A DNA stretch of 5,865 nt from Roseibacillus sp. Its GTDB lineage: Bacteria; Verrucomicrobiota; Verrucomicrobiia; Verrucomicrobiales; Akkermansiaceae. How positions within the stretch are numbered: position 1 is the stretch's first letter; every line of letters starts with the position of its first letter. The position numbers were made by a program, and so were the translations under genes. Under the pieces are notes generated by a model. It saw only the letters and a list, made by a program, of their open reading frames with translations, had not been told where the DNA came from and did not search any database. The DNA lies in assembly GCA_002729275.1 (NCBI GenBank), contig PBTP01000103.1, forward strand, positions 1 through 5,865, written 5' to 3'. This document shows positions 1-5,865 of this stretch, piece after piece.

Positions 1-964
1 AGACGATGAAGATCGTGTTGTCAGCAAAGCCGGTGTCTTCAAGAGCCTGCGAGACCGCTCCGACCATCCAGTCAAACTGCACCATCGCATCTCCCCGCTT
101 TCCTAACTTGGTCTTACCTTGAAACCGTGGGTGTGGGGCACGTGGCACATGGATATCCTGAGAGGAAACGTAGAGGAAAAAGGGTTTCTCCTTCTTCTGT
201 CGCTCAAGAAACTTACGAGCCTGCACCGCAAACTCATCGGCCATGGTCTCGTCATTCCAGAGCGCCGACTTTCCACCCCACATCTTACCGATACGCCCAA
301 TCCCGTTGATCACGGTTTCGCTGTGCTGATGATCTCCCGGGTAATAGGTCTCCGCCTCGGGGTTGGTTCGACCATAGGGATAGACCGTGCTTTTATGAAC
401 TTCGGGAGCGGCGTTCACATACAGAGGGTCAGAGGGGTCGAGGTTCACCACCCGGTAGTTCTCTAGGTAGACACAAGGCACCCTGTCGTTGGTGGACGGG
501 AGGAGAAAGGAGTAGTCAAACCCGATCTCGAGGGGGCCCGGCTTGACCTCTCCGTTCCAGTTCACCGGGGTTCCCTTTGCCCCCAGCCCGAGGTGCCACT
601 TACCAACCACTCCGGTCCGGTAACCCGCCTTGCGAAACAACTTCGGAAGAGTGAGAATATCGGTCGGGATGCAGAGAGGTGCATTGGGAGGAAGGATACG
701 CACTCCCTCCCTGAAACCGTAGAGCCCGGTGAGCATGGAGTAGCGGGACGGTGTGCAAGTGGCAGCGGTGCAGTGCCCGTCAGTGAACCGGAGCCCCTCC
801 CCCGCAATCTTGTCGATGAAAGGCGTGGGGATCTTGGTGCTACCGTAGACCCCAACATCGCCGTATCCAACATCGTCTCCATAGACAATGACGACATTGG
901 GCCGCTCTGCGGCAGAAAGGAGGGCGGCAAAAAGCAGAGATGCAGTTAAGGCTAGGAACTTCAT
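1..964 (-). CDS. Secreted type I (formylglycine-dependent) sulfatase, N-terminal part, cut by the left edge
   Basis: Hydrolyses sulfate esters, probably on a polysaccharide, outside the cytoplasm. Reading from the ATG at 964-962, 321 codons run without a stop to the window edge. Residues 1-19 form a signal peptide (MKFLALTASLLFAALLSAA). The metal-binding start of the fold is RPNVVIVYGDD with Asp30 and Asp31. The first sulfatase signature is ATCTPSRYSMLTG, where Cys70 is the residue that would mature to formylglycine and Arg74 its partner. The second signature is GYRTGVVGKWH (114-124), supplying Lys122 and His124. QDIHVPRAPHPRF carries His272. The frame ends at DNTIFIV, just before the usual SDNG metal motif, so roughly the last third is missing from view. 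Cys rather than Ser at position 70 implies maturation by an anaerobic or aerobic formylglycine enzyme acting on Cys, which is not encoded here. The subfamily and substrate cannot be assigned. No Shine-Dalgarno sequence precedes the start. It is divergent from the gene starting at 1088. Confidence 0.95.
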   Translation of the reverse strand, partial: MKFLALTASLLFAALLSAAERPNVVIVYGDDVGYGDVGVYGSTKIPTPFIDKIAGEGLRFTDGHCTAATCTPSRYSMLTGLYGFREGVRILPPNAPLCIPTDILTLPKLFRKAGYRTGVVGKWHLGLGAKGTPVNWNGEVKPGPLEIGFDYSFLLPSTNDRVPCVYLENYRVVNLDPSDPLYVNAAPEVHKSTVYPYGRTNPEAETYYPGDHQHSETVINGIGRIGKMWGGKSALWNDETMADEFAVQARKFLERQKKEKPFFLYVSSQDIHVPRAPHPRFQGKTKLGKRGDAMVQFDWMVGAVSQALEDTGFADNTIFIV

Positions 965-1038
965 GTTGACGGTGGATTCTGGGAGCAAGGAGGCCGTGAA
1001 CACGAGCAGGAAAGCAGAACTTTCTCCCAAAACGCCAA

Positions 1039-1056
1039 GGGCGGAACAGCCCGCTC
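1039..1056. repeat. Short GC-rich hairpin in the divergent intergenic region
   Basis: The arms GGGCGG (1039-1044) and CCGCTC (1051-1056) pair over six positions, with one G-T wobble, around the 6-nt loop AACAGC. No T-run follows on either strand, so it does not look like an intrinsic terminator. It is flanked on both sides by CTCCCAA. It could be a regulatory structure or chance in GC-rich DNA. Confidence 0.3.
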
Positions 1057-1064
1057 CCAACTAG

Positions 1065-1082
1065 TCGAATCCTGTTCGAATC
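1065..1082. repeat. TCGAATC direct repeat, 11-bp spacing, just upstream of the FG-GAP start
   Basis: TCGAATC occurs at 1065-1071 and again at 1076-1082, so the copies are 11 bp apart, about one helical turn. Because TCGA is its own complement, the same bases also form an inverted repeat, TCGAA (1065-1069) and TTCGA (1075-1079), around 5 nt. The second copy ends 5 bp before the ATG at 1088. Such spacing suits a DNA-binding dimer, but the element is short and no regulator is identifiable. Confidence 0.3.
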
Positions 1083-1087
1083 GGTTG

Positions 1088-1843
1088 ATGTGGAGCATTT
1101 TGTCTCCTAAGCTCACTCTCGTGAGCCCCATTCCAAGCCTCCCGGCCCCTTCCTCCCTGGTTTTACTCGGGGCCGTGCTGATTTCGGCTAGCTCTCTCCC
1201 CGGGGCGGAAGTCTCCACCGCGCTCCCTTTGCAGAATGCCGGACCGGCCGCCAAGACCCTTTTTACTGCCCTTTCACCCGAGGAATCCGGCATCGAGTTC
1301 ATCAATCCGCTCGATCCCACCCACCCTCTCAAACGAATCTACCTCGGAGCCTTCGCCTTTGGGGGAATTGGGGTGGGAGATCTCAATGGAGATGGCCGAC
1401 AGGATCTCTTTCTGACCGGGGGATCTCCCAAAAATCGGATCTACCTCCAGACCGGAGAACCCCTGCGGTTTGTCGACGCCACTCGCCAATCTGGCCTCTC
1501 TGCGATGGGAGCCCGGTCTGCCGGCCCCACCCAGGTTGATATCGATGCTGGTGGAGACCTCGATATTAACGTCTGCAATGATGATACTCCCAACCACCTG
1601 TGGATTAACGGTGAAACGGGGGAATTTACGGAAAGGACAAAAGCCTCTGGGCTCGCTATCTCGGATGCCAGCCTGATGGCCGCCTTTTGTGACGGTGACT
1701 TCGATGGAGATCTCGAGTGCTTTCTGCTTAACCGGGATTTTAACCGAGCTGAGGGAGGCCCCAGAGAGCACCCATTCGAGTTGGTGGATAACAAGTGGAA
1801 GATTAAGCCCGGCGTTGGAAAAGTCGTTATTGAGCAACCGTGA
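1088..1843 (+). pseudogene. Exported FG-GAP/CRTAC1-type protein, probably C-terminally truncated remnant
   Basis: The frame encodes 251 residues from the ATG at 1088; a TTG directly before it is a less likely start. Residues about 22-40 (hydrophobic, ending LPGAE) form a probable signal peptide after a long N-region. The mature part begins FTALSPEESGIEFINPLD and HPLKRIYLGAF, a pattern I associate with long CRTAC1/UnbV-type beta-propeller proteins. Calcium-loop-like FG-GAP motifs are DLNGDGRQD (98-106), DIDAGGDLD (151-159) and DGDFDGDLE (202-210). The second has lost the central Asp and the third ends in Glu. The frame stops at KPGVGKVVIEQP, where relatives, as I remember them, continue for hundreds of residues with more FG-GAP repeats and often a C-terminal UnbV/ASPIC domain. 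The 77 bp downstream do not resume the domain in the same frame, and the next gene starts at once. The function of the family is unknown; repeats suggest a secreted or surface adhesive propeller. A short functional protein cannot be excluded. Confidence 0.7.
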
Positions 1844-1859
1844 CAACCTCCAATCGCGC

Positions 1860-1887
1860 TCGACAATACGACTACGCATCCTGTAAC
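1860..1887 (+). promoter_or_regulatory. Weak sigma70-like promoter candidate upstream of the lamin-tail/CotH gene
   Basis: TCGACA (1860-1865) matches the -35 consensus at five of six positions. TGTAAC (1882-1887), 16 bp further on, matches the -10 consensus at four of six. The predicted transcript would start near 1894, giving a leader of roughly 27 nt before the GTG at 1921. The match is weak and an overlapping alternative (GTGACA at 1840 with GACAAT at 1862) is about as good. Verrucomicrobial promoter consensus is also uncertain. The gene may instead be read through from upstream. Confidence 0.2.
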
Positions 1888-1920
1888 GCTTCTTGATTCG
1901 CAAAAGCCCCCCACCTGCCC

Positions 1921-4900
1921 GTGCCATCAATTCCCTTCTCCCCAAAGACTCCCGTTCTACGCTGTTTGGCGCTCCTTGCGACAGCATCTCTCCATGCTGC
2001 GCCGGTAATCAACGAAATCCACTACAACAACGATCTCAACTATATCGCGAACGAGTTTATTGAGCTCTACAACCCGGGACCAGAGGCAGTGAATCTTACC
2101 AACTGGAAGCTCGCCGGAGGAATCGACTTCACGTTCCCCGAAAATACTTTCCTTGATCCCGGATCCTACCTCGTAGTGGCAGAGAACCCTACCACTCTGC
2201 GCTCAGAATTCTCCAGACCTCCTAACGGCCCTCCGCGTGAGCTCAGGGTTCTCGGACCCTACAGCGGCAGCTTGAGCGGCGAGGGTGAAACCGTTGAACT
2301 GGTCGACGATTCCCAGGAGCGTGTTGACCGAGTAAGCTTTGACATCGACTTCCCCTGGCCCATCGCAGCGGATGGCTCAGGCAGCTCAATGGAGCTGGTT
2401 AATCCCGCCCTCGACAACGACCTCGGAAGCTCATGGCGAAGCTCGCGCGACAACGGAATTCTTGGACCTCCTACTCCCTCCAGCGCCAACAGCGTCTATA
2501 GCCCCGTCGCCCCACCCAACATTCGTCAGGTTCGCCATGAGCCCCAGCAACCTGCGGGCACGGAAGATCTGGTTGTTACAGCCAAAGTCACAGATCCCGA
2601 GGGCGTCAGCGAGGTCAACCTGACCTATGCCCTCATCCTCCCCGGGCGCTATATCCCTGCCTTTCTCGCTAAATCGTATTCCGAGCTTCTCAGCAATCCG
2701 ACAGGACCTCGCCAGCCCAATCCCGCCTACCTCCGCAATTGGCTTACCCTCGCCATGCATGATGACGGCCTTGGAGCCGATGCAATAGCAAGCGACAGCA
2801 TTTATACCGCCACCATCCCAGCGACTTCCTATGAGCACCGCACCCTGATCCGTTATCGCATCACCGTAAGAGATCGCGAAGGAACCTCTGCCACTGCCCC
2901 GTTTCCCGACGATGAGTCCCTGAACTTCTCGTGTTTTGTCTACGACGGACTACCAGACTACGAGACCACCACTCGAACCTACTCCTCGGATACGGTTCTC
3001 AAAACCCTTCCCGCGTATCACCTTCTTACTACTCAGGGAGATTACGATCAATGTGTGGCCTACGACGGAAATCAGATTCCTCGAAACAGCTATGACGCCC
3101 GAAGCGCCTTTAACTGGAGTGCGACGTTCGTCTATAAAGGAATCGCATACGACAACGTTGAGTATCGCCTGCGGCAGAGAAACGCTCGATATTCCAATCG
3201 GGGAAAACGTAGCTTCCGATTCCGCTTTAATCGCGGCAGCTACGTCCAGCTTCATGACATCTGGGGAAACCCCTACCCTACCAAGTGGCGCACGCTCAAT
3301 TCCCACAAGATGCATGCCCGGGGAGGCACCAATTTCGGCCTCTATGAAGCCGCCAACTCCATTCTATGGAATACCACAGGAACCGCGGCCCCCTTCACCC
3401 ATTGGTTCCATTTCCGCGTTATTAAAAGCGCTGAGGAAGCTCCTGACCAGTATCGCGGAGATTTCTACGGATTTCTTCTCGCCACCGAGGACTATGACCG
3501 GAGGTTTCTTGAAGCTCACGACCTGGAGAAGGGGAATCTCTACAAACTAAAGTCCGGGTTGACGGAAGGATCAGATGTCATTCGCTACCATGCCCCTCGA
3601 GGCGTTCGGGGTGGCGCCGACTACGAAAATATCATCTTTAATCTACGACCCAACAGAAATGACTCCTGGCTTAGACAGCACGTTGACTGGGATTCATGGT
3701 ATCACTACCACGCAATCGTGGACGCAGTACGGCACTACGACGTTCAGCCTAATACCGCCGAGCATCTCAAAAACCGGGCTTATTACTTCAAGCCAGACCG
3801 GTCCCGGTTCGGACTTCTGCAAGTTCTCCCTTGGGACTCCGACACCAGCTGGGGACCAAACTGGAATGGCGGAGAAGATTTCTGCAAGTATGCGATGGGA
3901 TCAAAGGCGGAATTCAATAAGGAGTATCGCAATGTAGTTCGAGAAATCCGGGACCTTCTCTGGCAACCAAGTCAGATCAACGGCCTGATTGACATGCTCC
4001 AGGACCGAGTCATCAGCTTTCAGCAGGCCGACCGCCTTCGCTGGACCAATGCCCCTGCCTCCGTGGGCTCCCAGACCGATGGCGATATTCGACTACGAAC
4101 TCGTGACATGAAAATGTTCGCCTTCGCAGGAGGGAGCTGGACCGGAGGGGACAGCGGAACAATGGCTCCTAATTCCCGTGACAGCGGCACGTCCGGACGA
4201 CAAGGTCGGGACGCCTATCTGGACGAACTTTGCGCTGACTCTGCCATTCCAGAAACTCCTGTCATCACGGACCTGAGCGAACCTGGGCATCCTGCCAACG
4301 GCCTCCGGTTTGCCTCGTCTCCCTTCTCGGATAACTCCGGTAGTTTTGGCGCCATGGAATACCGAGTCGCACACCATGCCCCTTATACCCGGGGCGACAA
4401 CACCCCATTTCCCTTTGAGTGGAGTGCGACCTGGGAAACAGGGGAGCTCTCTGCCTTTACTCCTGATATTCGTCCGCCGGCTTCTGCGGTAAGAGGCGGT
4501 CAGACCTATCGGGCCCGCGTTCGCCACATGGATAATTCTGGTCGCTGGAGCCACTGGTCTGACCCATTGGAGTTCCAAGCCTCAAACCCTCCTGCCAGCG
4601 CATACCAAGAGAATCTGGTGATTAGCGAGATCATGTATAATCCATCTGGACCCGATGACACCGAATACCTCGAGCTTCACAATATCGGACCAGACCCTCT
4701 CGACCTTACCGATGTCAGATTCACAAAAGGAATCGATTACGATTTTGAAACCGGCACTGTCCTAGCTTCAGGCGCATACCTTCTTGTAGTACGGAACCGT
4801 TCTGCCTTCGAAGAGCGCTACGGATCTGACCTCCCGGTTGCTGGAGAATATCTGAATGAGGAAGAGAGCCGGCTCGAGAATGACGGGGAACGGATCAAGA

Positions 4901-5460
4901 TCACCCTCGGAACATTTCCCATTCATAACTTCGTTTATGACGACAATGTCCCCTGGCCTGAGGAGGCTGATGCGGGTGGATTTGCCATGGAGCTCATGCG
5001 CACCAGTGATAATTCTTCCAGCGCCCCCCTCGACCCTCTTGGTCATGGGATTGCAACGAACTGGCGTCTAGGGGGCTCTCCCGGGAGCGCGAGCAGCCAA
5101 ACCTTCGAGGGGTCCGACCCTCTGGACGACAGCGATCAGGACGGTCTTCCTGCATTTCTTGAACACGCGCTTGGCAGCGATAACCTGAACCCTCTGAGCG
5201 GACCAGAATTGATCTCCGCGGGACGTCAGAACGGAGCCCTGACGTTTAGTTTCCAGCGAAAACTCTCTGCTGACGATGTTCGATTTACGGTGGAGGTCTC
5301 CAGAGATCTTATTCTTTGGACCAATGAAACTACTCTTGTTTCCGAAACTGCGGGTAACGAGGGGACCTCAATCGTCACCTACACGCCAACCCTCGAAGAA
5401 GACAAGGACTCGAGACTGTTCATGCGCCTTCGAGCGACCCTCGTCGATCCACTGCCCTGA
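1921..5460 (+). CDS. Large secreted lamin-tail / CotH kinase-like / FN3-like / lamin-tail protein
   Basis: Complete protein of 1179 residues. GTG at 1921 is the only standard start between the in-frame stop at 1894-1896 and the signal peptide (LRCLALLATASLHA, cut near residue 26). Domains seen: lamin-tail domain (about 27-165; VINEIHYNN, EFIELYNPGPEAVNLTNWKL); Ig-like linker (about 198-340; EDLVVTAKVTDPEGVSEV); CotH-like domain (about 360-705) with RGDFYGFLLATEDYDRRFL, GNLYK at 538-542 and LPWDSDTSWGP, where Asp639 and Asp641 fit the metal/ATP-binding DxD of CotH kinases; FN3-like domain (about 775-888; YRARVRHMDNSGRWSHWS); second lamin-tail domain (about 897-1055; ISEIMYNP, EYLELHNIGPDPLDLTD); then DPLDDSDQDGLPAFLEHALGS and a beta-rich tail. 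Known CotH proteins are atypical kinases of spore-coat proteins; the extracellular substrate here is unknown and activity is inferred. The C-terminus ends as relatives do, without a recognisable PEP-CTERM or other sorting signal. Tandem stops (TGA TAG) close the gene. Confidence 0.9.
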   Translation: MPSIPFSPKTPVLRCLALLATASLHAAPVINEIHYNNDLNYIANEFIELYNPGPEAVNLTNWKLAGGIDFTFPENTFLDPGSYLVVAENPTTLRSEFSRPPNGPPRELRVLGPYSGSLSGEGETVELVDDSQERVDRVSFDIDFPWPIAADGSGSSMELVNPALDNDLGSSWRSSRDNGILGPPTPSSANSVYSPVAPPNIRQVRHEPQQPAGTEDLVVTAKVTDPEGVSEVNLTYALILPGRYIPAFLAKSYSELLSNPTGPRQPNPAYLRNWLTLAMHDDGLGADAIASDSIYTATIPATSYEHRTLIRYRITVRDREGTSATAPFPDDESLNFSCFVYDGLPDYETTTRTYSSDTVLKTLPAYHLLTTQGDYDQCVAYDGNQIPRNSYDARSAFNWSATFVYKGIAYDNVEYRLRQRNARYSNRGKRSFRFRFNRGSYVQLHDIWGNPYPTKWRTLNSHKMHARGGTNFGLYEAANSILWNTTGTAAPFTHWFHFRVIKSAEEAPDQYRGDFYGFLLATEDYDRRFLEAHDLEKGNLYKLKSGLTEGSDVIRYHAPRGVRGGADYENIIFNLRPNRNDSWLRQHVDWDSWYHYHAIVDAVRHYDVQPNTAEHLKNRAYYFKPDRSRFGLLQVLPWDSDTSWGPNWNGGEDFCKYAMGSKAEFNKEYRNVVREIRDLLWQPSQINGLIDMLQDRVISFQQADRLRWTNAPASVGSQTDGDIRLRTRDMKMFAFAGGSWTGGDSGTMAPNSRDSGTSGRQGRDAYLDELCADSAIPETPVITDLSEPGHPANGLRFASSPFSDNSGSFGAMEYRVAHHAPYTRGDNTPFPFEWSATWETGELSAFTPDIRPPASAVRGGQTYRARVRHMDNSGRWSHWSDPLEFQASNPPASAYQENLVISEIMYNPSGPDDTEYLELHNIGPDPLDLTDVRFTKGIDYDFETGTVLASGAYLLVVRNRSAFEERYGSDLPVAGEYLNEEESRLENDGERIKITLGTFPIHNFVYDDNVPWPEEADAGGFAMELMRTSDNSSSAPLDPLGHGIATNWRLGGSPGSASSQTFEGSDPLDDSDQDGLPAFLEHALGSDNLNPLSGPELISAGRQNGALTFSFQRKLSADDVRFTVEVSRDLILWTNETTLVSETAGNEGTSIVTYTPTLEEDKDSRLFMRLRATLVDPLP

Positions 5461-5490
5461 TAGCAGCGGAGATGTCCATTCAAGAATCGT
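5461..5490. other. 30-bp gap between convergent genes
   Basis: The plus-strand gene ends at 5460 and the minus-strand gene ends at 5491. I see no intrinsic terminator: the only pairing of note is a 5-bp CTGCC/GGCAG match (5452-5456 with 5495-5499) across a 38-nt loop, and there is no T-run on either strand. Termination may be Rho-dependent or transcripts may overlap. Confidence 0.5.
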
Positions 5491-5865
5491 TCACGGCAGG
5501 TGAAACCATGCGTCCTCCGGCACTACTTGCGCTGAAAAGCCCGGCCCTTCCCAAGAGATTTCCAGCTCCTCATCTCCTCCCTGCTCGAAGAAAGCGATGG
5601 TGACCGGATGGAGCCCTGCTGGCAACCGGACAAGCCCACTCTTTCTCTGGACTGCATGTAACCCGTCATTGTTTACCACGACCTTATTACCGACAGAGAG
5701 TCGACTGCCATCGTCCGACGAGGTGTAGAAGGTATACAGCCCTTCTTCAGGAGCTTTAACGAAGCCTTTAAAGCACAGCCCGTAGTTGTCCCCATTGTCT
5801 GTCTTGTAGGCATCCTCGTTGGGAACTTTGACCACCCCATCCGCAACCGGCTCCAGTTCATCAAA
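5491..5865 (-). CDS. C-terminal PA14 domain of a larger protein, cut by the right edge
   Basis: The last 124 codons of a minus-strand gene, open to the window edge and ending in TGA at 5493-5491. A GTG at 5835 could be read as a start, but the frame continues upstream with FDELEPVADG, which is the usual beginning of a PA14 module, so the gene is partial here. Core PA14 features: DNYGLCFKGFVKAPEEGLYT, FYTSSDDGSRLSVGNK with the DDG of the calcium/sugar site (51-53 of the visible part), VVVNNDGLHA, the strand LPAGLHPVTIAFFEQGG, and LEISWEGPG near the end. The natural stop after PEDAWFHLP matches the end of such domains. PA14 binds carbohydrate or acts as an accessory module on secreted glycoside hydrolases, sulfatases and cytochromes, so the catalytic part, beyond 5865, cannot be named. 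It is convergent with the lamin-tail/CotH gene, 30 bp away. Confidence 0.9.
   Translation of the reverse strand, partial: FDELEPVADGVVKVPNEDAYKTDNGDNYGLCFKGFVKAPEEGLYTFYTSSDDGSRLSVGNKVVVNNDGLHAVQRKSGLVRLPAGLHPVTIAFFEQGGDEELEISWEGPGFSAQVVPEDAWFHLP

Larger units (their letters stand above)
965..1087. other. Divergent intergenic region between the sulfatase and the FG-GAP gene
   Basis: These 123 bp separate two start codons pointing away from each other, so promoters for both genes should lie here or overlap the coding starts. I could not pick out a convincing -35/-10 pair on either strand. There is no purine-rich ribosome binding site at the usual distance from either start. The region holds a short hairpin (1039-1056), two copies of CTCCCAA (1024-1030 and 1054-1060), and a TCGAATC pair (1065-1082), each listed or discussed separately. 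Confidence 0.6.

Noticed and set aside
119..949. Several plus-strand open frames of 60-118 codons
   Set aside because: They lie opposite the sulfatase frame, whose conserved signatures prove the minus strand is coding here; the plus-strand translations show no recognisable motif.
1070..1086. A tRNA T-arm-like sequence (GTTCGAATC) in the divergent intergenic region
   Set aside because: The flanking stem pairs at only three of five positions, and no anticodon arm, D arm or acceptor stem can be built around it on either strand.
1844..1920. Possible continuation of the FG-GAP gene past its stop codon
   Set aside because: Reading on in the same frame gives no FG-GAP or Asp-rich loop before the next stop, so a simple nonsense mutation does not explain the short length.
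1274..1987. A 237-codon open frame on the minus strand opposite the FG-GAP gene and the start of the CotH gene
   Set aside because: Its sequence shows no signal peptide or family motif. Repeated Asp-rich FG-GAP codons (GAT, GAC) read in reverse as ATC/GTC, giving stretches such as SIIIADVNIEVSTSIDI, so it is an antisense shadow.
2936..3550. A 204-codon plus-strand frame inside the CotH gene
   Set aside because: It is an out-of-frame reading of a region encoding the conserved CotH-like domain, and is rich in Thr, Ser, Pro and Arg as expected of a shadow.
5452..5499. Possible bidirectional terminator between the convergent genes
   Set aside because: Only a 5-bp stem with a 38-nt loop and no T-run on either strand; too weak to call.
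5673..5864. A 63-codon minus-strand frame near the right edge
   Set aside because: It overlaps the PA14 coding frame in another phase, and only the PA14 frame carries conserved domain motifs.

Overview
The window reads as a stretch of a Verrucomicrobiota (or less likely Planctomycetota) chromosome. This is inferred from the protein types: a secreted formylglycine sulfatase, an FG-GAP/CRTAC1-type protein, a very large lamin-tail/CotH protein with the C-terminal module common in that phylum, and a PA14 tail. No start here has a convincing Shine-Dalgarno sequence, which also fits. No RNA gene, CRISPR array, transposase or integrase was seen.

Layout. (1) Positions 1-964, minus strand: the N-terminal 321 codons of a secreted type I sulfatase, cut by the left edge. 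(2) Positions 965-1087: a divergent intergenic region with a small hairpin and a pair of 7-bp repeats. (3) Positions 1088-1843, plus strand: an exported FG-GAP/CRTAC1-like protein that stops after 251 residues, far short of its apparent relatives, so probably a truncated gene. (4) Positions 1844-1920: a short spacer with a weak promoter-like sequence. (5) Positions 1921-5460, plus strand: a complete secreted protein of 1179 residues with the order lamin-tail domain, Ig-like linker, CotH kinase-like domain, FN3-like domain, second lamin-tail domain, C-terminal beta module. (6) Positions 5461-5490: a 30-bp gap between convergent genes. (7) Positions 5491-5865, minus strand: the C-terminal PA14 domain of a gene that continues past the right edge.

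Together these are exported proteins of the sort found in bacteria that live on complex, often sulfated, polysaccharides. The sulfatase would remove sulfate esters. The PA14 domain is a typical carbohydrate-binding appendage of a secreted enzyme. The lamin-tail/CotH protein is probably surface-associated and its substrate is unknown. A shared pathway is inferred from neighbourhood only. I found no clear evidence of a new multi-gene system. The points most worth a second look are the truncated FG-GAP gene and the architecture of the CotH protein.
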